From contig NC_081413.1 in NCBI RefSeq assembly GCF_030272615.1, positions 448,364,538 through 448,428,537 of the forward strand: DNA of 64,000 nt, given 5' to 3'. The notes under the pieces were generated by a model. That model worked only from the letters and a program-made list of their open reading frames with translations. It was not told the origin of the DNA and searched no databases. This DNA comes from Cryptomeria japonica (lineage: Eukaryota > Streptophyta > Pinopsida > Cupressales > Cupressaceae). The position numbers were made by a program, and so were the translations under genes. Of the stretch, positions 46,111 through 57,728 are shown in pieces. Position 1 is the first letter of the stretch. Each line of letters opens with the position of its first letter.

Positions 46111-47640
46111 CTATGCCCAGTACTTGCGAAGGTGCATGCTATTTATAGGATTTGACAAAGGTTCACCTTCTGGGGTTGCAAGCTGATATGCCCCTGAGCC
46201 ATAGGCTGCAGTAACTATGAAAGGCCCAACCCAATTAGGTTCAAACTTTCCTTTGATGATGTCAGTAGATTGTGTATTCTTGGGGTTTGCCTTTAAAACT
46301 AGATCTCCCACTTTGAATTATTTCCCTTTGACCTTCTTATTATAAGAGCGACGGAGATGGTTTTGATACGCCTGCAAATATGTGAGGGCTATCTGACATT
46401 TCTCATCTAACATCTCAAGCTGATGCAACTAAGAGACTTTGTGCATCTCATCATCAATCAAATTTTGTAGGGAAACACGCAAAGAGGGAATTTCCACTTC
46501 CAAGGGTAAAATGGCTTCTGCACCATACACCAAGGAATAAGGTGTTGCACCAGTAGGTGTGCGGATGGAAGTGCGATAAGCCCATAGTGCTAGATTCAAT
46601 TGTACATGCCAATCTCGACTAGCATTATTGACAACCTTTTCCAGGATCTTAATAATGGTTTTATTTGATGCTTCAGCTTGACCATTACCCTATGGCTAGT
46701 AAGGACTAGAGAAATGGTGTTGGATGTAAAACTTTTCACAAAGTTCCTTGACATCTTTATTCTTGAATGGACGGCCATTATCTGTGACTATTGCAAGGGG
46801 AACCCCATATCTGCATATGATATAATTCAGTAGGAATTTTGAAATTTGCACACCAGTGATATAGGTCATAGGAATAGCCTTGATCCATTTTGTAAAGTAC
46901 TTTGTGGCTGTAATGATAAACTTGTGTCCATTTGCAGATGTCAGGTGAATCTTGCCAATAAGATCCAATCCCCATTGAGAAAAGGGCCACGGAGATATGA
47001 TAGAATGAAGCTCTTGGGCTCGCGCATGAATGTAATTTCCATGGATTTGGCATTTGTAACACTTCTTGACAAAATCATGAACATCCTTTTCCATAGTGGG
47101 CCAATAATAACCAGCACGAACCAACTTTTTGGCTAAGCTCAGACTATTGAAATGGCCCCCACATATACCATCATGAACCTCACGTAAAGCCGTTTGTGCT
47201 TCATTAGAATCCAAACACTTGAGGAGGGTGTGTTCAAAGGAATGATGGTAAAGAGTGTAAGCGATGATGACATATTTGACAGTTTGGCATATGAAGGCTC
47301 GACATTGGGTAGAGGAAAGGCTAGGTGGTAAGGTTTGGGATTTCAAATATTGATAGATGTCATTGTACCATGGGGAATTAGGACCAACAAGAACACACAT
47401 CACATCTGCTGTCGAAATTTGAAAAGAAGGGACAAGCAATTGTTTGACCAAAAATTCACATCTATCCATATTATGGGGCATATTTAACATGGAAGCAATA
47501 GTGGCCATCGCATCTGCCGACTTGTTTTGAATTCTTGGAACTTGACTGAAATGGATAGCTATAAATTTTGTCTTGAAGAAATCCACCATATGCTTGTAGG
47601 GAATAATCTTTTCATCTTTTGTTTCATAGTCATCATTCAC
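46111..47640 (-). pseudogene. Tat pol: end of second RNase H and integrase
   Basis: From 47640 leftward: the end of the second RNase H with SADAMATIASML; then integrase with a zinc-binding region (EVHDGICGGHF ... CYKCQIHG), catalytic-core blocks FSQWGLDLIGKI and GVPLAIVTDNGRPFKNKD, and [11 protein letters not shown] after a stop at about 46696. The C-terminal part (GDLVLKANPKN ... KFEPNWVGPFIVTAAY ... INSMHLRKYWA) ends at 46111. The catalytic D, D and E can all be located. Stops near 46695 and 46315 break the frame. The protein would join the element cDNA to host DNA. Confidence 0.9.
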
Positions 47641-48460
47641 TTGATAGATGACTAACTGGGAATCTCCATAGACTTACAAATCTGTGATGTTATAGTGGAT
47701 TGCTATTCAGAGTCCTGTAACCAGAGCTTCATATTCTGCAATTTTATTTGTGCAATGCAAGGTTATTCTGTAGGATTTGGGAATAGCATCACCTTGAGGG
47801 GTGACAAAAAATATACCTGCACCAAACCTGAATTTGGTATGGGATCCATCAAAATATAATTTCCATTCATTAGAAGATGTAACAGCAAAGATTGATTCAT
47901 CCGGAAAATCCATCAACATTGGATGATCATCATTAAGAGGTGCCTTTGCAAGTTGATCCGCTATGATTTTTCCTTTGATTGCCTTTCTCTCAATGTACTC
48001 AATATCAAACTCACTGAGGATCATAACCCACTTTGCTAGGCAACCTGTCAAAGCTGCCCTACTAAGCAAGTATTTCAAGGGATCAATTTTTGCAACTAGT
48101 AATGTCTGATGATTTAACATATAGTGTTGAAGCTTTTGTGTTGCAAATAACACTGCTAAGCATGCCCATTCAATATTTGAATAATTTAGCTCATAGCCTA
48201 CTAGTGTTTGACTGATATAATAAATAGCCCGTTCTTTGCCTTTCTCATCCTGTTGGTCTAAGAGAACTCCCAGTGCCATTTTAGTTACAAAAATATACAA
48301 TATAAATGTCTTCCCTTCTGTAGGAGGCATAATAATAGGTGGCGATAGCAGATAATCCTTGAGAGTTTGAAATGTTGATTGACATTGCTCGGTCCATTTA
48401 AAAGTGACTCCTTATGCAATAAATGTTGGAAGGGATGACATTTGTCTACCAATTGAGCTA
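47641..48460 (-). pseudogene. Tat pol: degenerate RNase H plus second, archaeal-type RNase H
   Basis: The 48330-47707 frame holds two RNase H-like units in a row. The first (FILYIFVTKMALGVLLDQQD ... LNYSNIEWACLAVLFATQKL ... ADQLAKAPL) is the usual Ty3/gypsy unit but lacks its first catalytic Asp, as 'TK' replaces 'TD'. The second begins WKLYFDGSHTKFRFGAGIFF and has AEYEALVTGL; after a stop near 47705, GDSQLVI and SADAMA supply the remaining acidic residues. So the second unit keeps D-E-D-D. A duplicated RNase H of this kind is known for the Tat lineage, where the first unit has become a connection-like domain. Confidence 0.85.
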
Positions 48461-48464
48461 TAAA

Positions 48465-49409
48465 CTAGTGGATTGACTGTAGCTTTCCTTGTAGACTTCT
48501 TAGTTGATGGAGATTGGAAGGAGGAGGCATATCCATTATTACTTTAACCTTTGCAGGGTCTACTTCGATGCCTCTGTGAGAAACAATGTACCCTAATAAT
48601 TTGCTAGCTATGACACCAAAGACACACTTGTTTGGGTTGAGTCTGAGCTTGTAGGTTTCCATTCGGTCAAATATTGGGCCAAGGATGGCTAGATGACTAT
48701 CTCTTGTGACAGATTTGCATAATAGGTCATCAACATAGTCTTCCATCAAAGTATGAATAGAATCATGGAAAATTGTCATCATAGCTCTTTGATATGTTGC
48801 GCCAGCATTTTTAAGACCAAAGGGCATCACATTCTAGTAGTAGGTACCCCAAGCACATGTGAATGCAGTCTTATGTTGATCTTCAGGAGAAATGAGAATT
48901 TGATTATATATAAAAAAACCATCCATCAATGATAGCATCTCATACCTGGCAGTCATGTCAATTATGATGTCGATATTTGGTAGTGGAAAGTCATCTTTAG
49001 GGCATGCTTTATTGAGATCCCTGAAGTCCGTACAGATTTGGATGCCCCTAGTTACCTTGCTAACTGGTACCCAATTTGAAATCCAGTCTGCATAATCAAT
49101 GGGTCTAATAAATCCCACATCTAATAATTTTTTTAGTTCTACCTTGACCAAGAGAGCCACCTGGGAATGCATCTTTCTAAGTTTTTGTTTGACAGGTTTG
49201 GCATCTCATTTTAATGGCAAGTGATGAAGGACTAATTCTGGATCAAGGTTGGGCATATCTACATAGAACCATACAAAACTGATCTTCTTCTCAAGAAAGA
49301 AATTGACAAAATCTATCCTTTCTTGTTTGGATAGAGAAACAGCAAAATGAATGACCTTAGGGTTGTCCGGTGTACCCAAATTTATCTCTTCGGTCATTTC
49401 CACAAGCAA
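48465..49409 (-). pseudogene. Tat pol: reverse transcriptase
   Basis: The frame 49409-49206 is the pre-RT linker (KQERIDFVNFFLEKKISFVW). 49172-48834 carries LLVKVELKKLLDVGFIRPID, WISNWVPVSKVTRGIQICTD and CPKDDFPLPNIDIIID; 48830-48465 carries MPFGLKNAGATYQRAM, the catalytic YVDDLLCKS and KLRLNPNKCVFGV. All are standard Ty3/gypsy RT blocks in order. Stops at about 48833 and 49203 separate the pieces. It would copy element RNA into cDNA in the virus-like particle. Confidence 0.93.
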
Positions 49410-50171
49410 TGTTGATTTATCCTAACTTGATAGGGGTATGTCCAATCTTCCACCTTTGGGTGCCTTAGAGAGGTTTTCACTCATAGGTATATCTTTTATT
49501 TTTACTTTTTCATGGTCAGAGAGCGCCTTACAGTTTTCACTCAAAGACCTATTCTTTTGATTTTTTACTTGTTCTTTTTCTTTTTCATTTTTATGACTAG
49601 AAGATGGAGTTGACTCCCCAAAATATGTTGTAGAATCTAAATCAATAGCAAATCCTGCCTTATGATCACCTTGTGGTATGCCTTCCCGTAGTCCAAGGAA
49701 TTCTACAATTGCTTCGTCATTTTAAAAACAATCCAATGTGAGTGGTTCTTCTTGGTCATGTTGGATAAGCTATGGATAGACAAGGGGCATGTCATCATCA
49801 GTTTTAAGGAGAGAGAGGGTCGAGATGGTAAAGACGTAAATGTTCGTGGTATCACTATCTGAACTGCTAGTATCTGATTTGGAGCTTGGGTCCTAGAATG
49901 ACTCTATCCAAGCATTAGGACATGTTTTAGGAGGGGGAGTTATTTCATGTTTGTCTTCCATGGGCAAATCATTAGGGTCAAGGAAAACCTTGTCAAGGGC
50001 ATAGGAGCTAGAAGAAAAGGAATTCCATTCCCATTTATTGGAATCAGTTTTGGGTTGGATATCCTTAGGTGTTGTTTCATCATCAGAGTCATGCCCCTTT
50101 CTACACATGGTCACTTTAGTAGATGAGGGTCCTATTCGCAATGGTATAAAACCTAACCCTAAAGTTGGAGG
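49410..50171 (-). pseudogene. Tat polyprotein linker between G-patch and RT
   Basis: Broken minus-strand frame (for example 50141-49893) rich in Asp, Glu, Ser and Pro (DDETTPKDIQPKTDSNKWEW). No fold recognised. It lies where Tat elements have a variable low-complexity linker. Confidence 0.5.
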
Positions 50172-50498
50172 TCACATCTTGGGTATAATAGGTTCTAGTC
50201 TTCCTTTCTTGTCAGGACCCAAGCCACTACAACCATCATATCCCTTTTTCTGTAGCATAGTAGACCCTTTGCCGTGTCGCTCCACCAGCAACCTAATAGG
50301 TGGGTTCTCAGTTGGATCCTTATAAAGCCAATCTATGACATCATCATCCAAAGTTTCTTTTTCAAGTTCACCCCATCTTGTAAATGTAGTGGGGGGCTGA
50401 TATTGAATGACTATCTTAGGTTCCTTTTGCAACAAATGTGGTTTGCCATGTGATTTTGGAGATATCAGTAAATTCCCAATGAGGAATGTTTGAGCCAT
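50172..50498 (-). pseudogene. Tat G-patch segment after the protease
   Basis: The frame ends with GSTMLQKKGYDGCSGLGPDK followed by KGRLEPI. This fits the G-patch pattern (a hydrophobic-x-x-x-G-aromatic start, then GLG, then GR..PI). G-patches are RNA-binding or helicase-activating modules and are known C-terminal to the protease in some retroelements. The neighbouring order protease, G-patch, RT supports it. The start is not visible because a stop precedes 50498. Confidence 0.7.
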
Positions 50499-50990
50499 TG
50501 AATACTCTCGGCATCCTTGGTCCTATATCTTCAATTTTCCTTTGACAACATCTAACAATTCATTAGGATCCACATAATTATGTGAGTGGGCCTCTCTATT
50601 GACTGGGACTTGTTGCTTCGAGGAATCTTTTAGATTAGCACAAAATTGAAATGGATTACGATCTCCTGGAATTGTTATCTCAGTCCCATTGTAAGGATAT
50701 TTTAAACACTGATGATAAGTAGATGGAATTGCTTTCATTGCGTGGATCCACGGATGGCCAAGAATAATATTGTAAGGGAGATCAAGGTCTAGGACCTACA
50801 GGAAAATGTTTTCTATCACTAGACCGACTCTGATAGGCAATGAAATTACCCCTTTAGATGGATGCTCAGCATCATCATATGCTTTGATTGTTATTCTTCT
50901 AGAAGAATCAATGTCATTTTCTATATAACCAAGATCAATGACTACCCTCAAGGTACAGATGTTACGACCTGCTTCACCATCTATCAAGAC
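50499..50990 (-). pseudogene. Tat aspartic protease (modified active site)
   Basis: 50987-50796 reads MIDGEAGRNICTLRVVIDLG then DSSRRITIKAYDDAEHPSKG and SLPIRVGLVIENIFL; the next piece, 50738-50523, has AIPSTYHQCLKYPYNGTEIT. Position between gag and RT, and the '..ID.. ...NI..L' start with a later 'PYNI/LG.PW.H'-like region, identify it as the element protease. The usual D-T/S-G catalytic triplet appears as D-G-E-A-G. The related wording I know from other plant elements has D-G-G-A, so this looks like a lineage variant with a further mutation. It should cleave the polyprotein. Confidence 0.65.
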
Positions 50991-52700
50991 TCATCGGATC
51001 TTACAATTATGAACAAAGACTTCAAGATGTAAAGGATCATTATGAGGGAGCTTATCAGGAGAAATACCGTTATCAGAAAAGGTGACATGTTGGGAAACAG
51101 CTAGATGTCCAATTCGGGCTTGAAACTGGTCAACATCAATGTCTATCAGGATAGTGGACTCAATTAAAGCTTTATCTAGGACTGCGCGATGCATAGGGGA
51201 CATTTTCAACAACTCAAGAATTGATATTTGTGCTGGTGTCTTCCCCAGATGATCTAGGAGATTATACTGACTCGTAGGAGTTGATTTGGGAGGAATTGCA
51301 GGAGCTCCTTTCAGGACTATTTTGGATCGACGAGTGGTGACTGCGCAAGTAGGATCTTGTCCCTTTATTCTTATGGTGGAAACATACTCATTTGATGCTC
51401 GAAAATAATTGATGATAGTGTTATAACCAGTTTTTGCATAATTAAGATTCGTTGTTTGGGTAGAGTTTGAAGAAGACGCTTTACCCTTATCATGATCAAG
51501 CAAAGGAGTTTTAAAAAATGTATGATCAGTGTTAGAGGTTGCATTGGGTGGGTCTACCTCAATTACTCCTTGATCTAGCAAGTCTTGAATCATATGTTTC
51601 AATTGAAAACACGATGCGGTTTTATGTCCTTTTGACCGATGGTATTCACAATATGCATTATCATTCCACCAATGCGGCTTTACCAATGGTTCTGCCTTGA
51701 TATTTGGTAACTTGATAAACTTTGCTTGTATTAATTGTTTCATTACTGACTCAATAGGCTCTCCCAATGGTGTAAACTGTCAAGGAGGCCCATCCCTTGA
51801 TCGGAAAGGTTTACATTGCTGGTTTTGTTGCTGACCTAGTTGTTGATTATATTGTTTAGTGTATTGTTGATATGGCGGCTGTTGAGTAACATTGTTCGCT
51901 AGTGTTTGATTTTGTTCCATAGTTGACATATTAGGAGCACTCAATTTCTTTATTGTGAACGGGGGTTGATTTGCTTTCACCGCTCTTGCATCAACAACTC
52001 CATCATTAGTGACATTCTTGTTTTTGTACCAAAATCTATTTTTGTCCCCTGAATTGTTTGTGTTGTCACTATCTTTGTTGAGCTTAATGATTCCCTTAGC
52101 AATAAGAGCAGTTTCAATGTTCATCCCTTAATGAGTTTCTCAGTGGTACTGGGACTTTTCAATTTGAGTTCATACATCATTTCTGGGACCAAATTTTGAA
52201 TAAATAAATTTACTTGTTGTTCTTCAGGTATATCTAGGGAAGAATAACTATACAAGCTTTGCCATCATTGCAAGAAAGTCACTAATGGTTTAGCTTGCTT
52301 TTGCTTGGTGTTGCATAAATCTGACATGGTCACTTCACTGTCAATGTTGAATGCAAAGTGGGATATAAACTTTTGAGCCAATTCCGACCAAGTCTTTATA
52401 TTCCCCGGCAAATGCGAATACCAATCCATGACTTGTCCTGTGAGACTTCGTGCGAACAAGCGCATTAAATATGTTTCCTCATAACTCACTTTAGTACATG
52501 TTGCGAAAAATGCTTGAATGTGGTCTTTTGGATTGCCATTCCCTTTATATTTCTCAAAATTAGGTGCCTCAAAATGCTTAGGGAAGGGGGGCATGTACAA
52601 GCTCTTGTCAAATGGATTAGGACATAAATCTTGATCTGTGTATAATTTCTTTGTCCCTTTGGTTTCCAATGCATCTACTTGTCGTTGCAACTTCTCAAGC
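50991..52700 (-). pseudogene. Tat gag: capsid and spacer regions
   Basis: 52690-52265 carries the capsid-like block: YMPPFPKHFEAPNFEKYKGN, ACTKVSYEETYLMRLFARSL and TGQVMDWYSHLPGNIKTWSE, then FISHFAF, which are standard retrotransposon gag motifs. 52124-51780 is a Gln/Asn-rich linker. 51767-50991 begins MGEPIESVMKQLIQAKFIKL and contains YCEYHRSKGHKTASCFQLKH, a C-x2-H-x4-H-x4-C-like zinc motif in place of the usual CCHC knuckle, as in other Tat elements. Stops at about 52262 and 52126-51778 interrupt the frame. It forms the particle and packages the element RNA. Confidence 0.88.
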
Positions 52701-52739
52701 TATTGTGCAAATGCATTAGGTAGTGAAGATTTTGGAAGT

Positions 52740-54356
52740 TCATCATTTACTCTTGGGTGTACTCTTTGTTGATACATCCTGCTTTCCATTGGCTATTGAT
52801 GCTCAAATTGCTATCTTTGGTGTCTCTGGCATATAAAAGTCTTGATATAGCTCTTGTTGCTGTGGTTGTGTCATGCCTTGACCTTGACCTTGTTGCTGCG
52901 CTTCTTGTGGTGGGATCATCATTGGTAACCTTGGTTGATATTGCAATTGAGGGTGTTGTTGATATTGCATGGACATCAATTGTGGTTGTGAAGTATGATA
53001 ACTTGTTTGTCTTGGCACATATTGAGGCACATGTTGTTGTGGATGCTGATGAATTGGAATTTGCTGACTTTGTGCCAATTGTTGTTGTCTCAATGTAAAT
53101 CCCATCATTTGCAAAAAACTTTGTTTGGGAGGTTTTTGTTGTTTCTCTTTTAGATGGGGTATGGCACTTGCATTGACTTGCTATGTTGTTTGTCCAATCC
53201 ACTGTGGTGATTGCAAGTTTGAATTAACTTGTAATGGTGCAAAAGACACCACAACATGTTGTTGAATGTGATATTGTTGTTGTTGTGCATTGCTTGTTTG
53301 CACATTCGATTGTGCCTTTTGTGCATTCCTCAATTGTTGCAACATTTGTTGTTGGTGCACACCACTATTTGTGGCTCTTTGTGTTGCCATTATCGAAGGA
53401 TTTGTCACAATATTTTGCATAACAGGGACTTGAGTATTTGGAAAATATATTGAACTTAATGGGACATAGGAACTTTGTTGCATTGTGGAATTGTTTTGGA
53501 CATTGGTGAGATCAGGCATTCCAGTCGTAAAGCTTTCTTGCATCTTAGATTTTGATCCACTTATAACTATTCGAGGAATCATTTCTTGTTGAGGGACAGC
53601 TATCAATATTTGTGTGGCCTTCATTTGATCTTGTGTTACAGGTATTGTATTAAATAATGGATTGTTTATTGTTTCAAATGGTGACTTCTGAGGAATAGTC
53701 ACTATCAACATTTTTGAAACACGTTTACTCATCAAGGTGTGTTGAGTTTCTTGTTGTGCATTTTCTTCATTTGGATGTGGAGAGAAACTTAACAACTCAC
53801 TGCCTTGTTGTTTTTGCACATTAATTTGCTCACTTGAGGACGTCACATTACTCATCATGTCAAGATATTTTTGTGGGAACATCTTAAAGACCTTGTTCAA
53901 GAATTTATCCATCTTTTTTGTCAACTTTGGATCTTTAAGGAACATATCAACATCATCAGAAGCATCAGAATCTGATGAAGAATCTAGTAAAATATTTGGA
54001 TTTGTTTCTTGTTGAATGCCTTGATCTGAACCAAATCCTTGTGAAAGAGTTTGTTCCTCATGTAATGTTTGAATTTCATGTTGCAGGTTCGGTTGATTCC
54101 AATCAAAAGGTGCATTTCCTCTTGGTGTTGGTGGAACACTCCCATATCCCAGTTTCATGGGTACAAACACTAGCTCATATAATGGAGGTGGTCCAAGTTG
54201 AACCATTCCATATGGTGGTAATGATGTGTTTGACGAACCTTCAATTTGTAATGATTGACTAGGTTGCAATTGTGAGTTTGATACATTGTCAATGGGTTGA
54301 TATGTTGGTTTCGCCCATCTTCTTAGATTTCGAACTTGTTTCAATAGGCATGTCAC
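52740..54356 (-). pseudogene. Tat gag N-terminal Gln-rich extension
   Basis: The frame 54356-53181 (391 residues, the longest intact one in the window) opens MTCLLKQVRNLRRWAKPTYQ, with an Asp/Ser stretch (LLDSSSDSDASDDVDMFLKD) and Gln-rich tracts (HQQQMLQQLRNAQKAQ). It continues in another frame at 53114-52803 with QQ-rich repeats. Low complexity suggests a disordered region upstream of the capsid; the open frame suggests that it was under constraint until recently. No enzymatic motif. It could be a separate ORF rather than a gag extension. Confidence 0.6.
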
Positions 54357-56337
54357 TATGCAAATGAAATATTTTTTTGGATTTTTTGATGTTAAAAGGA
54401 TGATGTATGATATGCAACTAAATGCAAACTAAATAGATGAAAATGCAATGTATGGCAAGAATGCAACCTATGTTTTTGTTGTTTTTCAAGATTTTGACAA
54501 ACTTTTTGGAATGCAAATCTAAAAGAGACCCTTAGGAAATTGAAATGATGTCTAGACCTCAAAGGACAAAAGAACCAAGTGACAAAAGGACAAAATGACA
54601 ATGTCTCCCCTATATGCATGGATACTAAGCTAGGTTTAACCAAATGACATTGATGACAAAAAGACAAAAGTTTGATAAGGTCTAGACTTCCTAACAATGA
54701 CTTAGGGTTTATTCAAAGATTTTGATTACTCAAGTATGACAAAACCTAGTTTTTGAGACTACACACAAGAAAGCAATGATTATGACAATGACTTAGGATA
54801 TGATATGAAAATGATCTAAGGATATGATATGACAATGTAATGATAAGGATATGCGAAGACCAATGACTTGGAATATGTGAAATGCAACCTATGCAACCTA
54901 AATGGAAATCTGACTTGAATATGACAATGAAATGCAAACTTAGGGAAAAATGACCTTGGACCTAAGTGCAAAATGAGGACGCTTGCAATGAAAAGGACTA
55001 AAATGAAGGAGATGACAATATGCCTTAGGACCTAAGTTAGACTATGCAAAACCTAACCTAAAGTGACATGAATTTTGAAACAAAGACATTTAATGTGTTG
55101 ACGACCATATTCAAATGTTGGATGAATACTTGGACAAATTTGGACCTTTGTTTGGATTGTGTTTTGAGTTGAATGTTGTTGATTTTGAAAATCCAAGTTG
55201 ATTATGAACACTTTTGAAATTTTGTTTTTAATTTAAGCTTTGACAATCACGGAAGACAAAATGTTTGTTTGACTTTGACTCAAGACAATCAAGCACATTC
55301 ACAACAAATCCTATGGCTGGCAAGGGCAATATCTGTTGAATCCTCTATCCATAAAATACAACACTTAGCCGGATAGCTAGATGCTTGGTAGCACTGGCTC
55401 CCACTTACAGTGCACTCACTTCTTGGGTATACCAAGCTTCGAGTTCAAGGGGCATCACTTCCCAAGAACTTGCTATCTCTAACTAAGGAGTACATGAGAG
55501 GTGTCTTCGGCATGCGCATATTACAACGCCTGAGCCAACAAATAGAAGGTTTTTGGTCTCTACAAACAAAAGGTTCTAGTAAGGGCATCTGTTTGGGTGG
55601 GTATTGATCCAGTGAATAAATTGTCGCAATACCATTCCAGCACCCATTGTCTACAACTTTCGTTGCATCCACAGTTATTTAGAGTGGTTTGGAAGAGCTT
55701 GGTTTTAGCCCATCACCACTTAGGGTCATTCCCTCTCACCAATGCTTGTGCGAAGTGCCAGACAAATTGGGAGGCAGGCCCAATTCTAAGGGTTAAAACA
55801 TGCAATCAAACTAAAAGCAATCAAAGCATGCATGGTGTTCATTAACCTTTAGGAAACTAAATCTGCAACTACTTTAAAAAATCACATTCAAGATGTTTTA
55901 ATAAAAGACTTTGACCACGTCCTACATAAGATTTGTTAGTGGTTTCATTCTTAGTCTTCATCACATGTAATACCAAGGTGCTACACAGAGAATCAGTACC
56001 AAAGAAAACCAAAATATAAGAATAGAATGAAAAAAAAAGTAATTTGCAAGTAAAAACACTGGTTTCACCTTTGTTTCTGGCCTTACATAGGTGCAGAATG
56101 TCTTAACATAGTTGTAGAATGCCTTGACATAGGCGTAGAACACCTTGACATAGGCGCAGATCCCTTTGACATAGGCGCAGAATGCCTTGACACAGGCGCA
56201 AATCCCTCCTACACAGGCGCAGAAGTGCCCAGAAAGCCCTGAGTTGCCCTGTTTCTTGGGTTTTCACCTACAAATCAGCTCAAAAGCACTCAAAAACATA
56301 GGTAAGGGGTTAGTTTCTCGTCAGGTTCACCAATTAA
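54357..56337 (-). other. Tat 5' leader between primer site and gag
   Basis: About 2 kb without supported coding. It holds a series of GACATAGGCGCAGA-type repeats at about 56085-56220 and repeated ATGACAATG/GATATG stretches at 54770-54900. A putative primer site on the minus strand, TTGGTGAACCTGACGAG (about 56317-56333), begins with the TGG expected to pair with tRNA CCA. I cannot name the tRNA. Confidence 0.5.
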
Positions 56338-57723
56338 TGGAGATAGGCATTTGGAAACCATCAAAGCAATATAAACATTAGCCTAGCTCATTCATAAAAA
56401 CTAAATTGCAATGACAAATCCTAATTACATTCAATAGAGATACTGAAAATAAGACATTTAAACCAGATGCAAACCAATACAAATGTGAATGTCTCCTCCA
56501 GAATTCTTTCTCCTTCAAATTGCTTTGTTTGTGGATCTCACCTACAAGTGCATAAGCATGAGATGAAAGCAAGATTGACAAGATGAGATGATGGTGTAAG
56601 GATACTAGAAGCATGATTGATTCGGATCCTTGATTAAAGAAATTCATCCAATTTATAGATAAATTGGAGAGAAGACAAGATTAGCATGAAGAGATTTGAA
56701 AGGAAATTCAAATCAAGAATAGCAAAATTATGACAAGTGTATGACAAATTGCTATGCAAGGAGTTATGACAATTTATGATAAATTACTATGCAAGAAGTT
56801 ATCACAAGAATTTGAAATAGAAATAGAAATCTAGGAATTTAGGAGAAATTAGAAAATTAGGTGAATTAATTAATACTTTTTCATTCATTAACTAATTCAC
56901 AAAAGGAGAAGGAATTAATTAGCCAATTAAATAAATATTTAATTGTGACAAGAAGACTTAGGATAAATAAATAAATTATCTAACCTAGAGGGAAAATGAC
57001 AAACCAGATTAAATGAATAAATTATAAAATCCTAGAAGATGAATTAGAAATGCAAGGATGACAATTAGGTCTTGACAAAAGATAATTGATGTCGATTTAA
57101 TCATGATTTTAATTGATAGAGGATCAATGATGATAAACAATTGAGATTGGTTGACGAATTGACCAAGATTGATAAAGAGACCAACGATTGAGACTGGTTG
57201 ACAAATTGACCAAGATTGATAAAGAGACCAAATTGAAAGGTGCCAATTGACAAGGAACAATAATTGATCCAAATTGACATGATTGAAAAGAACAATGATT
57301 GATGACAAATCGATCACAAAATTGACAAGATTGACAAGAGGACAAGGATCGATGATGAATCGATCGCAAAATGACAAGATTGACAAGAGGACAAGGATCG
57401 ATGATGAATCGATCGCAAAATTGATGAGATTGACAAGAGGACAAGGATCGATGATGAATCGATCACAAAATTGATGAGATTGACAAGGACGAGGATTGAT
57501 GATGAATCGATTGCAAAATGACAAGATTGACAAGAGGACAAAACCCTAATTTGAAAGTGATAGAAGTGAGGAATGTAGAAGAAGGACTCGATGCCTGCAA
57601 ATGATAAAGACCAAGTGTGCGACATAGAAGAAATGTTAATGCGACTCAAAAACCCTAAAATAAGGCAATGCGCAAATGTTAAAGTATGACTCTGCAAGCG
57701 TTAACCATTTTTAAACGTCTACA
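56338..57723 (-). mobile_element. Tat element 5' LTR (1386 bp, minus strand)
   Basis: On the plus strand it runs from TGGAGATAGGCATTTGG to AAACGTCTACA and is followed by the GATAT target duplicate. It is very similar to 40235-41643, consistent with a fairly recent insertion. The minisatellite copy is at about 57310-57540. A minus-strand TATA-like CTATAAATTGG lies near 56645-56655. Confidence 0.95.
57310..57540. repeat. Minisatellite, about 50-bp period, in the Tat 5' LTR
   Basis: Same unit as at 41230-41470, here with more uniform copies (GACAAGGATCGATGATGAAT then CGATCGCAAAA). Confidence 0.85.
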
Positions 57724-57728
57724 GATAT
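57724..57728 (+). other. Target-site duplication of the Tat element (right copy)
   Basis: GATAT, a perfect match to 40230-40234. Confidence 0.95.

Larger units (their letters stand above)
40235..57723 (-). mobile_element. Tat-type Ty3/gypsy retrotransposon (17.5 kb, minus strand)
   Basis: LTRs at 40235-41643 and 56338-57723, perfect GATAT target duplication, inverted termini TGTAGA/TCTACA at the outer ends, minus-strand gag, protease, RT, RNase H, a second RNase H and integrase in the Ty3/gypsy order, and 4.5 kb of extra sequence between integrase and 3' LTR holding an antisense PMD-like ORF. The second RNase H, long gag and great length fit the Tat lineage. Confidence 0.95.

Noticed and set aside
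52757-53098. Plus-strand hydrophobic open frame resembling a membrane protein
   Set aside because: It is the complement of the Gln-rich gag region: CAA/CAG repeats read in reverse give Leu/Val-rich peptides.
57009-57533. A 174-codon minus-strand open frame in the Tat 5' LTR
   Set aside because: It is made of the same minisatellite and flanking LTR repeats; the matching frame in the other LTR is broken. Not a gene.
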